Assembly: GCF_000972845.2 (NCBI RefSeq) | Contig: NC_040032.1 | Span: forward strand, 12,532,002-12,596,001 | Reading direction: 5' to 3' | From: Larimichthys crocea | Lineage: Eukaryota; Chordata; Actinopteri; Sciaenidae | DNA: 64,000 nt | Shown here: in pieces, positions 14,701 to 24,692 of the stretch | Position numbering within the stretch: the stretch's first letter is position 1 | How the letters are laid out: each line of letters starts with the position of its first letter | Notes under the pieces: model-generated | Seen by the model: only the letters and a program-made list of their open reading frames with translations | The model's database searches: none | Told to the model about the DNA's origin: nothing | Translations under genes and position numbers: made by a program

Positions 14701-17700
14701 CACACACACATATGAGTGAATATTAGTGATGAGGATGATCAGGATATATGAAGAGTACAACAATATAGGACATAACAGTTGATCAGCACTGATGTATTAC
14801 ATTTAGTAGTAGTCTGTGTGGTACCTCTGTCGAATTTAAAGTCATAATGTGATCCCCATCCACTGTACTGTAATCGAATCATCCTGCCCTACATTAACCT
14901 TAAAGTCTGATCCTTGTCTAAGTTTGTTCTCCGTCCTTGAACTTCCAGACTGGCAGCACTGCAGCGCTGCTCCTACAAAGCTCTGCGGCCGTTTGCATCA
15001 TTCAATTATGTGCCATTTCCCTCCATCGGACATGAAAATGTCCTGCTCTGGGGGTCACGTTCAAGGACAGGCAGGAAAAGCAGAAGCAGAAGAACAATCC
15101 ACAGGGTTGGTGGAAAGAGGGTGGGGGCGGTGCAGAAAACAGAACTAGTGAGAGCCATTAGCGGAAGCGAAGGGGCATAGCTGTTAGAATGAAAACAGGA
15201 AGACCAACAGGAAACGTTTCCCTCGACAAATGACGGGAAGGAGACGAAATACTAGAGAACCGAATGTCAGCAAGGATGTTAAATTCAACAGGAGGAAGTT
15301 GGGCTGAGGGATGACAGGAGTCATGACTCCTGCGGCGCATTATAGAGTCTGTCTGCCCAGGGTACTCAATAGCACGCCTGGAAAGCAGCTTAGGTCAGCT
15401 CATGACTCGGCAGCAAGCCCTGAGAGTAATGGCTTGCTATCGTTGGCTGCTTCTGCAGAGCTGCATCTGCCACGCAAATAAGAGCAGGAAACAGCCAGGG
15501 AAGCACGTAATAATATACAGCTGGATCATTTATACAAGTGACGGACGCTAACAGCACATCATATTTAATTTACGCCGATGAAAGTCTGACGTTTTATTCA
15601 ACAGAGCATGTTTCACGGCACGTCACGGTACCTTTGTTGTTAGAAAAACAGGTTAAGTCAGATCAGAGGTGATAAATGCTAAGCTTGGCTTTAGTAGTAG
15701 CTTCATCATTCTGTGTACTCACACACACTGCAACAATAACACAGGTAATAATAATAATAATAATAACATCCTGAATCTGTCAGACATGAAAAGGTTTAAG
15801 GAAGGATACTCACCAGTGAGTCTCGGATGACTTCACTCTTGTAAAAATCTAAAAAAAACAAAACAAAGAATGACGTTTAAAAAGGAGCTAGAAGAAGACA
15901 CTCTCAGCTTTAATCTGCGAACACAAACAGGGGCTTTATTGGACTATGGGAGCTTTGTGATTCATAGCTGGGAGCCATACACTTAAACAAGCACTTGAGA
16001 GGACAACCTTCAAATAAATACTCCCACAGAGGCTGCAGAGTCACTGGGAAAGCATCCATGCTGTGGCTCTTTGGAGTGTAAACCAATGGCAATCTCGGCT
16101 TAGGGACAGATTTTGGATGTTTACATGGTATGTTTGATTTTAGGGTGGCTTGGGATGCTAAATGAACGATCGCAAACCACGCAAAGACCATTAAAGCAAT
16201 CTGTTTGTCATATTTATCATGACCACCACCCCGCTACATGTTACCCCCACTCCTCTCAGGAGCTTGTGCAGATTGGGTGGGGAAGCTGTGTTGTGTGAAC
16301 ACTGACCTCTAGATATTCGGTCTCTTATACAGAGGTGGAGGGTGAAATAAGTGTCCAGCAGTGGTGAGCCATTCTTGTTGACAATGTTTCTGGCTGCGAT
16401 GCTCCGGAGGTGACGCAATCGTCTCTGTTCGGCAGAGGGAAATATGGGAAAGAGATAAAGAGAGAGAGAGGGAGAACAAATAACACACATCAGAGAGGTT
16501 GTATTCAGTTCAGCAAGGATAGGTGAGAAGACGTGATAGAGATCAATGAAGTATCACGATGTCTACCCTATATATAACCAGCCTAAAATAGCAGTTACAC
16601 TCGCCGTGGCCGTCAGCGGTCGGAATAATAAGAGCCATGACATCTTCGTGTTGGATTTACGCAGCCGGCTAACTCAGCAGACATGGTCGGTCATGACAGT
16701 CACATGAGAAATGTGACAACGTTTTAAAGGCTCTGAACTGATTTATCCACAAACCACAATGTAGACCGAGAAAAAGAAATAATTTATACAACGTGGGACT
16801 TTCCACACAAGCTGAAAAGTCAGTTTATCAGCTCGACACAGCGCTGATGCAGAGTTAAGACAAGTAAAGCCTTACTAGACAAGTAACGCCAGTTAAGACC
16901 TGCTTTGGTATTTTATCAAAATATCTTGATGTTAAATAAATGATGCATGGAAAAGGAGTGTGTGAACGTGTGTGTGTGTGTTGCATACATGCCGTTTGAC
17001 ATGTTCCCGCTTCAGACACAACCTCTCTTGGCCCCCCTGACCTCTCTCCTACAGCCATACCGAGACTAAATCTAAGTCATGGGATTCCCTATAAGATTAA
17101 GAGCCTCGGAAACAAAAACACTGATTGTTCTGTGCGGGTACTTTTAACCCACCCCTTAAAAAATGTCAGAGCATATTTCTGGTTGGCTAATGAGGACCAC
17201 AGGCAGAGAGAAACGGTTGTGAGGACAACTCGTGTAGAATGAAACTACCTACTGTGCTGAGTCGGGCTTTACGGAGAACAAAGCTGGAACCACGATTAGT
17301 TAAAGTTAGTTTGATGGTGGTATGTGACTGATCACAAGCCCTCAGCAGAACATACAGACCTCCTGTTTCCTTAAAAACTGAATCAAAACTCTGGTTTACA
17401 ACAAACTGATGAAGCTTTTGTTTAAAGTTAGAGCCGTCATATTCAAACTCATGTCCTCATTGTTTTAGCAAGCTGTAACTGGGTGCACATCGCTGCCATC
17501 GCCGCGCATAGTCTTAAATTATGTATATAGTCTCGGTGAAGAGCATCCAGACTGGGCAAATATAGCATGAACAAACTGTACACAGGCTTTCAGCAGCTCT
17601 GTGTGTCGCCTTAAGCAAACACACAACAGTAAAGAGCTTTACGTGGCCTTTCAGGTTAGAAATAAACTCATGATAGCAGTCAGCTACTGGGTTGTATAAT

Positions 17701-19227
17701 CCCTCTATTATTACTGAGAGCTTGGCCAGCTGAGCTAATAATCATAAATATTGGGTTAGGGTCATAAATGTAACTTTTGGGAATAAAACAACACACGACT
17801 ACTTTCGTTTTCAGCTGTAAATTAAACTTTATACACAAGTACGACATAATAAAAAGAAGTCATCTTTATGTTCATATTTTTTTTTTATTATTACAATTCC
17901 TGAGATTTCCTGTGAAACTAAGCAAGCTCAAGAGTTTCCCTCTGATACCTGCACCCTGGAGCAGAGAGGAGCTGGGTGATATACGAGTATGATACTGATA
18001 TATCATTAATATGTTGTTATTATATTATACAAATGATTTGAGTTAACTACCACCGTCCCACAGTGCTTTGATGCTCACACACTAACGTATTTGTTCCACA
18101 AAGACGTGACGTTTGGTTTTGCCCACGTCACGCAGCCGGAGCACTTTCAATGCACGGTGTTATAGTAACGCGTTTTACTGAGAGCTGCTGCTGAAGCTTC
18201 CAGAAATATGTTTCAATGTTTCATTAGAGAGCCGGAGAGGAACACAATCAAACTGAATCAATTCAATCAGGAAAGATAGTTAGTAAAATAAGATCTAATG
18301 CTCATCACCGAAATGTAAATGCGACCAGTACATTACACACAGAGCCTTTGTGGCCCAATGATATCCACGTGGTCACAGATCAATGATGTAAGAGAGCACA
18401 CATGACTACATAAAATAAGAGTTAACGGTTAAAAATGCTGTCAGATATTTCAAATTACAGGGTCATATTTTCATAGCAACAATGTCTCTGTTTTGTTTTT
18501 ATCTGCTGGCGACATAATAAGACGAAATAAAACAAAAGAGAAATTGAATTTCGCCATAGATAATTCATCCAAAATGTACGTTTTCAACACAAAGGTCCAT
18601 TCATATTTGGCATTTTTATTGAGGTGGCTGAACGAGAGAAACTATGTACAGTACGTGACCTGAAGACTTTTGTTTAAAAGTTAGAATTTGGGTATAAAAG
18701 GACGAAAGTTTAATCCGACAAGAAGAACGCTCACTCTGTCTATTGACAAATATCCATCTATAGTTAGACTTAACGGTGTTAGATCAAATTAAACTACATT
18801 CCCCAATATAACGTATCATTTCCCCCCCTCGATGTACAACTACTACACCGAGCAGGTCGCACTCAGCAGATGCTGCTGCCGGTCCGTTCGAAGGTTGAAC
18901 TTTCTGCTGCGTCAGTGACACCCACATTATGCAAAGACCCAGAGACATGTTGCAGGTTGTGCTGATTTTAATGTCATTTACTAATTTGGAGATCAGTTGC
19001 ACATGTAGTTTCACAGTTACTGCACATTTCTCCTTTCTTACTTTGCACCAAATCAACACTGCCAATTTGCTGCATATACTTTTGTACAATATATTTTATT
19101 TACTTTTGCTATTTTGATATTTTATTATGTATAGTTTGTTCTTTATATTGTTATTCTTATGTTGTCTGTTGTCACTGTGTGTAATGCTGCTGCTGCACTG
19201 TAATTTCCCAGCTTGGGATAAATAAAG

Positions 19228-19282
<55 letters not shown>

Positions 19283-20100
19283 TATGAATGTGGAGCGACA
19301 TGCTGCAGACACTTTGAGTCTGTGTGTAGTTTTAATGCAGCTCAAACACAGCCAGTGTTTCACTTTAAAGGCTGCACACAACATGCATGCATCATCTAAT
19401 GTATGAACTGTCATCTGCTCACTTTGACATGACTCCAAATGAATGAATGAATGAATGAATGGATGGAGGTGACTCTGTAAAGCCTTCAAACAACCCTCAG
19501 GGCTTAAATAAGCATGAGTATATATGTTTAAAGAGTTAGACGTAGTTAAATTTACATTAAAATGTCTGTATGAGACGATATAACAGCACAGTAAGGTCAT
19601 AAAAGCTGTGTGTGTGTGTGTGTGTGTGTGTGTCACCTGAGTGCTGACATACCGTTAAGGATAAGTTACCATTAGCAGGAGCTTCATACACACTTAAAAC
19701 TGCATAAATAACACGTGTATTCGTCTAAATAGGGTGATAGGGTGGAAGAAGCCGGGTTCAAACTTGCCTAAAGTCAGCCTCGCTGGTGTTAGTTTGTCCG
19801 TTTGTGTTTTTATTTATATTAATTCACCAACTAACTGCAAGCTAAGCTACCTAGCAGGCCTGTGGTGGATCCTCGGGGTTGCGTTTGTAACTGACGCCGT
19901 GAACTTGCACACCGAGGCGGCCTTCCACCCTGTCAAGCCCCCCCTCTTCCCCAGCTTCGCTGTCAGGTGTATTTTATTTATTTTTTTGTATTTACCTGCT
20001 GGGACGTGAGCTCCACATGTAAGGCTCGAGAGGACGAAGCTCCAGAGTTGGTGACAGAGGCGGCGGGGATGGCGAGAACCCGACCGGTGATGGGGTTCAT
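2603..20100 (-). CDS. uvrag: UVRAG (UV radiation resistance-associated protein), 5' part, eight coding exons
   Basis: Spliced gene; exons from the start codon are 20100-19996, 16424-16307, 15848-15814, 14690-14529, 12852-12778, 12648-12563, 6323-6218 and 2729-2603. All junctions are GT-AG and keep one frame, giving 271 residues and one extra base; the gene continues left of the window. In the family, UVRAG is a subunit of the Beclin 1-Vps34 PI3-kinase complex II and also binds the HOPS tether, acting in endosome and autophagosome maturation. The N-terminal half matches the C2-type domain (exons 2-5, with motifs such as [21 protein letters not shown] and [11 protein letters not shown]). Exons 7-8 begin the coiled coil that pairs with Beclin 1 ([19 protein letters not shown]). 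The start at 20100 gives a 35-residue exon 1, close to the roughly 39 residues of the human protein, and has A at -3. An in-frame ATG at 20202 could extend it. The C-terminal disordered region is not in the window. Confidence 0.95.
2730..6217. other. uvrag intron 7, 3.5 kb
   Basis: No exon, RNA gene or complete mobile element was recognised. It has scattered short simple-sequence runs only. Short open frames on either strand show no family resemblance. Confidence 0.5.
6218..6323 (-). CDS. uvrag: uvrag coding exon 7 (start of coiled coil)
   Basis: 106 bases, acceptor CTTGCAG and donor GAGCGG|GTGAGC. It encodes [20 protein letters not shown] then [15 protein letters not shown], near-identical to the human coiled-coil entry. 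A purine-rich tract precedes the acceptor on the plus strand side. Confidence 0.95.
6324..12562. other. uvrag intron 6, 6.2 kb
   Basis: The largest uvrag intron seen. I find no exon or recognisable transposon. It holds a G-run at about 11461-11474 and a (GCT)n run at 11617-11636. Open frames of up to 122 codons here lack any recognisable motif. Confidence 0.5.
11617..11636. repeat. (GCT)n microsatellite
   Basis: About seven GCT units inside uvrag intron 6. Confidence 0.8.
12563..12648 (-). CDS. uvrag: uvrag coding exon 6
   Basis: 86 bases ending in phase 2. It encodes [20 protein letters not shown] followed by SYSVFSLLR, matching human QVDQNCVRNSYDVFSLLR. Acceptor CTGTTACAG; donor CTCAG|GTAAGA. 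The next exon supplies the last base of the Arg codon. Confidence 0.94.
12778..12852 (-). CDS. uvrag: uvrag coding exon 5
   Basis: 75 bases, 25 codons, phase 0 to phase 0. It encodes [20 protein letters not shown], close to human [20 protein letters not shown]. Acceptor CCACAG|ATTC; donor AAG|GTACGG. Confidence 0.95.
12853..14528. other. uvrag intron 4
   Basis: AT-rich intron with one recognisable interspersed repeat at about 13822-13998; nothing else stands out. Confidence 0.5.
13822..13998 (-). mobile_element. Teleost interspersed repeat fragment (CATCCATCC...CACTGGGCGAGAGG type)
   Basis: Contains the phrases TTTCCTGTACCCCGCTTATC, ACACTGGGCGAGAGG and AATTTAGAGTCACCAGTTAACC, which I recognise from a very common fish repeat. 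A copy in the opposite orientation flanks the 10-base array at about 53300-53750. Class unknown to me. Confidence 0.45.
14529..14690 (-). CDS. uvrag: uvrag coding exon 4
   Basis: 162 bases, exactly 54 codons, phase 0 at both ends. It begins [20 protein letters not shown] and contains VVRIWGG and [12 protein letters not shown], the conserved core of the C2-type domain. Acceptor TGCCAG; donor CAG|GTCAGC. Confidence 0.96.
14691..15813. other. uvrag intron 3
   Basis: No exon or mobile element recognised. A (TAA)n run lies at 15746-15766, shortly before exon 3 on the minus strand. Confidence 0.5.
15746..15766. repeat. (TAA)n microsatellite
   Basis: Seven perfect TAA units. Confidence 0.85.
15814..15848 (-). 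CDS. uvrag: uvrag coding micro-exon 3
   Basis: A 35-base exon between TTTTTTTTAG and GTGAGTATCC. It encodes [11 protein letters not shown] after a split Asp codon and aligns without gaps to human FYRSEVIKNSL. It is too short to find by open-frame length; phase and homology define it. Confidence 0.93.
15849..16306. other. uvrag intron 2
   Basis: A 458-base intron in which I see no repeat or gene. Confidence 0.55.
16307..16424 (-). CDS. uvrag: uvrag coding exon 2
   Basis: 118 bases, acceptor AACAG|AGACG and donor AGAG|GTCAGT, leaving phase 1. It encodes [19 protein letters not shown] followed by [11 protein letters not shown], the first strands of the C2-type domain and almost identical to the human protein. 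Confidence 0.95.
19060..19281 (+). mobile_element. Non-LTR retroelement 3' tail ending in (ATCT)n
   Basis: An AT-rich stretch ends CTGTAATTTCCCAGCTTGGG followed by ATAAATAAAGT, then about 13 ATCT units (19228-19281). This is how truncated fish LINE copies with tetranucleotide tails commonly look. The 5' limit is a guess and no coding part remains. Confidence 0.45.
19438..19462. repeat. (GAAT)n microsatellite
   Basis: About six GAAT units grading into GGAT, in uvrag intron 1. Confidence 0.75.
19607..19633. repeat. (TG)n microsatellite
   Basis: Thirteen TG units, in uvrag intron 1. Confidence 0.85.
19996..20100 (-). CDS. uvrag: uvrag coding exon 1
   Basis: Encodes 35 residues beginning [12 protein letters not shown] and ending [14 protein letters not shown], which matches the RALHVELPSQQ end of human exon 1. 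The donor is CAG|GTAAAT, phase 0. It is CpG-rich and continuous with the promoter island. Confidence 0.92.
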
Positions 20101-20309
20101 CCTCCCGTCGGCATCCGGAGCGGCCGCCCGGTCATTCAACAAAACATCCAGGACATCCAGAGGACACTCTGTGCAAAGTTTACGGAGCACCGAAAGATGC
20201 ACGCAGACCCACGGAGGGGTTTATGTGCGTGCAACAACAGCTGTCAGCGAACCCGACGGGACGTAAACAAAGTACGAGCTATGTCTGCTGTGCACTTTGG
20301 AAATCCGTC

Positions 20310-20435
20310 TCCGGGAAGGAAGGAAGGGGGGAAAAAGGAGGCTTCTGATTGGCTGGAACGAACGTCAGTCACGCAAAGGCGCGTTCCTATTGGCTGTTTT
20401 GTCTGTTTATCTTCGAGTGGGGGCGGGGCGGGTGA
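20310..20435 (-). promoter_or_regulatory. uvrag: Likely uvrag core promoter: two CCAAT boxes and GC box
   Basis: On the minus strand two CCAAT motifs lie at 20389-20393 and 20348-20352, both within AGCCAATNAGAA-like context typical of NF-Y sites. A double GC box (GGGGCGGGGCGGG on the plus strand) is at 20420-20432. No TATA box is seen, and the surrounding 20040-20300 is CpG-rich. This fits a TATA-less housekeeping promoter starting transcription around 20200-20330. Confidence 0.6.
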
Positions 20436-20511
20436 AATCTGTCAAAGCTGCAAAATATCAGGAAGTTGCAGAGCACACGGCGTGACATGCGGGTGACAGT
20501 TAAACGGTGAT

Positions 20512-20524
20512 GTGCACGCGCACG

Positions 20525-20556
<32 letters not shown>

Positions 20557-20647
20557 AACACACACGCACGCACACACAAACACAAACACACGCACACAAA
20601 CACACACACAAACACGCACACAAACAAACACACACACACGCACACAA

Positions 20648-20720
<73 letters not shown>
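20512..20720. repeat. Imperfect (CA)n array with CACAAACA interruptions
   Basis: About 205 bases, made of CA runs interrupted by ACGC and AAAC units and ending in a pure (CA) run of about 52 bases. Alternating purine-pyrimidine makes it a Z-DNA candidate. It lies about 400 bases upstream of the uvrag start codon. Confidence 0.95.
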
Positions 20721-20722
<2 letters not shown>

Positions 20723-20752
20723 CCGTTTCTCACTCCCTGTCTCCATTAGAGG

Positions 20753-20932
20753 CAGCACACAAAAAGTGAGATGTATACTGTATTATACAGGCTTTCCCAG
20801 GGGGTTCACATCAACTACAGGTCTCTGATCTGCAAGTACACAAACAATAGGCAATGACCAAATGTTGCACACAAGAGTGAGAATAATCTGGTTGATGTTG
20901 TATATTTGCAACGAATTTGTGCACACACAGGC
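20753..20932 (+). repeat. Direct repeat unit, copy 1
   Basis: Shares with 21355-21545 the order GGCAGC, AAAAAGTGA, TTCCCAGGGG(G)TTCACATCAA, CTGATCTGCAAGTACACAAA, CAATAGGCAATGACCAAA and TTGTGCACAC. It begins just after the CA array. Confidence 0.75.
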
Positions 20933-20964
20933 CGTTTCTCACTCCCTGTCTCCATCAGAGGCAA
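20928..20964 (+). repeat. Second copy of the GGCCGTTTCTCACTCCC segment
   Basis: GGCCGTTTCTCACTCCCTGT and the following CTCCATYAGAGGCA occur at 20721-20755 and again here, so a smaller duplication is nested within the larger one. Confidence 0.75.
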
Positions 20965-21354
20965 CTTCAACTTTATTTATTTATTTCTATAGCACCTTTC
21001 ATGCAGAATTGTAGCCCAAAGTGCTTCACAGAGCAGAGTAAAAACAGAAATAGACAAAAAACTAAGGTAAGAGAGCAGTTGCATGAAAAACTAGAGATTA
21101 GAAGAAGAGTAAAAAGCATAAAACTACAACAACGAAACAAATAAGAAGTAAAATTAAGACCTATAGGGTAAAAAACATATTTTAAGAACAGTTGCAGCTG
21201 CAACAGTGAATAAGCACCAGAGATAAAAGTAACAGGGAGTGATCAGGACATAAAAACTCAGCATGGCCAGGCAAAAGTCAGGCTAAAGAGATATAAGTTG
21301 TTTTTTAAAAATGTCTACAGAGGTGCAGTCCCTCAGATCCATAGGCAGGCTCTG
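20965..21354. mobile_element. Teleost interspersed repeat (CTATAGCACCTTTC...AAAGTGCTTCACA type)
   Basis: Starts TTTATTTATTTCTATAGCAC and carries CCCAAAGTGCTTCACA, then a long A-rich part, then GTCTACAGAGGTGCAGTCCC and GGCAGGCTCTGGGCAGC. I recognise this order from a widespread fish retro-repeat. It separates the two direct repeat units. Confidence 0.5.
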
Positions 21355-21545
21355 GGCAGCGAAAAAGTGACGGAAACAACTCAGATGTATATTATACGGG
21401 CATTCCCAGGGGTTCACATCAACTATAGGTCACTGATCTGCAAGTACACAAACAATAGGCAATGACCAAAGGTTGCACACAAGGCTCATTGTGAATAATC
21501 TGGTTAATATTGTTGTATATTTACAACAAATGTGTGCACACCAGA
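21355..21545 (+). repeat. Direct repeat unit, copy 2
   Basis: Partner of 20753-20932, about 600 bases away in the same orientation, with scattered substitutions and small indels. Confidence 0.75.
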
Positions 21546-21582
21546 GCACAGTAACATTAGGGGGAGGAAAAAGATCTCACGA

Positions 21583-21760
21583 GGCCGCTAGTTCCCACTT
21601 TCACTTAAATAAAAGTAACGTTTCCACAGTGTCAAAATACTCCATTACAAGTAATGCATTATAATAGTATACTGTATTATATATTATAAAAGTACAGAAG
21701 TGTTATCAGCAAAATGTACCTAAAGTATACAAAAATAAAAGTACTACACATGTATTGGGT
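21583..21760. mobile_element. Teleost repeat fragment (AATACTCCATTACAAGTAA type)
   Basis: Contains AATACTCCATTACAAGTAA, AAAAGTACAGAAGTGTTATC and AGCAAAATGTACCTAAAGTA, phrases I recognise from an abundant fish DNA-transposon-like repeat. The ends are not resolved. Confidence 0.4.
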
Positions 21761-23212
21761 AATATCATATTATTGTATTACTATTATTATTGGTGTATTA
21801 ACTTATAAACAGCATTGTAATGTTGTTGGAGTTATTGTTGCAGAAGCAACCCGCTATGTCTAATCATAAACTGATCATATGTTTTGTAAGTAAGATGTGA
21901 ATCTGCAGTGTGACATGTAAATACACAAGTACAATCAAAATCGTATGCAATGTAGTTACAAAAATTATACATACGTTCAGTACTTGATTCAATATATTTT
22001 ATGCCTTACCACTGCTGGATCCTCATCCTCTCTACATCTGAGCAGCAGTGGGTTTACTCCACACATTACTGATTTCTGTGAGCCTTCATCACCCTGAATT
22101 CAGAATATTAGGCGACCATGAGGGGGCAGCACCAGCCAACTACTGTAGAGGAGTTGTGGTCACAGGGTCATTGCAGAGTAATGATTGCAGGAATTTCCTG
22201 TTATGTGCATTAGAAACAGCCCCTACATGTTTTGGCAAAAGACTTGTTAATGGACAAAATAAGCTTTTTATTGACTTTCAGTCACTGGTTACTGGTTGCA
22301 GATTAAGATTTAACAACCAAAACATCAAATTCAACATCAAATGTAATGAATTGTTGTAGATTACATAATGATATAATAATACTATAATATAAAAACATAT
22401 AATATTCTGAAAGGTGCCATTCTGCTAGTGAACTCTTTTACCTTTAATACATTTTATTCATAACGTTACCGTTCTTTTAACTGAAATTTTCAGTGTTGGA
22501 CTTTTCACATTTTTACACTGAAAGAAAAATCCAGTTACAGTTTCAGTCCTGTTAATGTCAAACTTTGATCACCCACTGATGAGTCAGTTAAATGTTTTGC
22601 AGCCAAAAATTGTTCCCAAAAAAACCCATAAAACTAGATAAATAGATACCAAAAGTGGAACTATATGCAATTCTTCTGTTTGATGGAGTCATAAAACAAT
22701 GTGATGCATCACATACTATAACCTCAATGCTAAATACACACGTTTTATAAATGATCAGTGTAGGGAGACAGGTGGAGACATGTCACCAGTAGGTAAGCAT
22801 GGAGCTGAATGTTTGTGAGGTGGGTGAGTATATAGATCTCTCATGTTGTCAGATACTATAGTATCCTGAGATTGCTAATATTTGGAATTACCCTAGAGGG
22901 AGCTCTGGGGGATTAAGTTGTGTGTGCCTGAAGTGTTTGAGTAAAGCCATAAAGAAATTTAGCACCCTTAGATAAATGCTGAGGTTAAAATGTTGTAGAT
23001 ACTGTGGTATACAATTGTTTTAACAGCCTGACAGGTCTTGGCTTAATCTTGACAATGAAGTACACATTGTTGAGTAAGCTTGAACATTTTTGGTCGTAGA
23101 AAATAAAAACGTGTCCTAAAACAAGACACAAAAACACACATCTCCTTCTGAAAACATACAAAAGTTTAATTTAAATATTGGCAGACAGATGATGCCGTTC
23201 ATTCCTTGCAAA
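21761..23212. other. Intergenic DNA between uvrag and the dgat2 3' end
   Basis: AT-rich stretch in which I see no gene, RNA gene or complete element. Confidence 0.5.
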
Positions 23213-23218
23213 TTTATT
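23213..23218 (-). terminator. dgat2: Candidate dgat2 poly(A) signal AATAAA
   Basis: Minus-strand AATAAA about 1.3 kb after the dgat2 stop, in an A/T-rich setting. A 3'UTR of this length would be ordinary for the gene; the site is inferred, not proven. Confidence 0.35.
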
Positions 23219-23771
23219 GCACATGGATTACACAGCTCTTTATAAGACGTCACCACGGTGAAACCATTGCTCTTCAAATGACAATCTTATAATTTAACGC
23301 CCATCAACATCACACTTTGCTTACTTATTTTGATGATTCCCGGGATATATTCTCTACTTACATACTCTTATTTCTCAAAAGTACTAGTAACACTCTCAGA
23401 CATGACATAATACCAGCAATAAACCCGGTATAATCCCTTCCTTTTCAATTATCACCCATGGCATAGTTACAAAAGAGATCAGCGGTATACTGGAATCATC
23501 ATCAAGATTTTCACCCACAAAAAACTTCTTTCCGTCAACTGCAGCTCAAAACTTTTCAACATGCTTGAAGATACAACACAATCCCTGTAGACAAAACCCA
23601 TCCAGACATAGACGCCAGCAGGACATGAGAGGGAAATCAAAACAAGCAGCACAATGACTGTCCGGGGGGAGATTCTCATATCAGAGACATTATACTTGAG
23701 ACAAAAACCTCAGAAGAAAATCAGCAATACAAAAAGTGCATCAGAAATATTCATCGAGGGGACAGGCACTT

Positions 23772-23794
23772 AAAAAAAAAAAAAAAAAAAAAAA
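23772..23794. repeat. Poly(A) run (poly(U) in the dgat2 3'UTR)
   Basis: 23 consecutive A on the plus strand, which would be a U tract in the dgat2 transcript if the 3'UTR extends this far. Confidence 0.8.
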
Positions 23795-24537
23795 GGCTCT
23801 TTCCTCTCTATAGAATACATTTAATACTTTATGGCACTCTATAATCACAGGCACACGCGTGTTGTGCGTCCACAATATAAATCCACCCTGTAGAATTCTT
23901 TCGGATTTCATACAGTAGAAATACATGCGACTGTGGGAACAATATAGGTTTTTTTTGGCTCAATTAATCTTTGGGCTTATCATCCCAATAATAAAGTGGT
24001 AGCTTCCATTTGCATTGTTTGTGCATTTAGCATATAATATTATCCTAAACCACTTAGGGAGAATTATATGGATGAACATTGGCACTTCATTTAAATCCTG
24101 CATGTTTACCTTCCAGCTCCATCTAGTGGAACTTACCCTCCTCTGCACTGATAAGACCAAGTCCAAACTCTTAAGGTCTTAAGTGAGAAATGGAAACAAC
24201 AAAAAGGCACACTTTCTCTGTGTGTGTATGACTTGGTGTAACTTTGTCCAAGCGAGAACTATTTAACCTGATGGCAGCGGCAGGAAGAGGTGGCTACTCT
24301 CAAACCTGCTATTTTCCTGAGAAGGAACTATGCTTATGTTTGCATGTGTGTGTGTGTTTAACGATGCAGAGAGCAAAGGTTTCTGTAGCAAATGTGCTAA
24401 CGTGTAGAGTTTTCACTCCAAAACCAGGCACCAAGACTTGGACGGGGACAGGGGACAGGGTGGGGAAGGGGGCAGCGGAGGCGTCTGAAGATTCTGCCAC
24501 AATTCAGAGCTTCATCGGGGGCACCCCCCTCGTCCTT

Positions 24538-24692
24538 TCAGTTGATGTACAAGCTGTCGGTTTCTTTCAGGCCAAACCGGGTCTTGTACTTGTCAAAAAG
24601 GCACTGGAGGGACGTGATGTACATTTCATGGTACATATCCACGATCTCGTCAGTTGGATCCTCAATTTTTGGCACAGTGATCGGCTCCCCAA
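24538..24692 (-). CDS. dgat2: dgat2 coding exon 8 and stop
   Basis: 155 bases after the acceptor TATTATAG. Encodes GEPITVPKIEDPTDEIVDMY, FDKYKTRFGLKETDSLYIN and TGA at 24538-24540. Same length as the last mogat2 exon. Confidence 0.96.

Larger units (their letters stand above)
16425..19995. other. uvrag intron 1, 3.6 kb
   Basis: Holds a retroelement 3' tail with an (ATCT)n array at 19060-19281, a GAAT run and a TG run; otherwise AT-rich and unremarkable. Confidence 0.5.

Noticed and set aside
20387..20769. Cys-Val and His-Thr repeat proteins on both strands
   Set aside because: Translations of the CA microsatellite.
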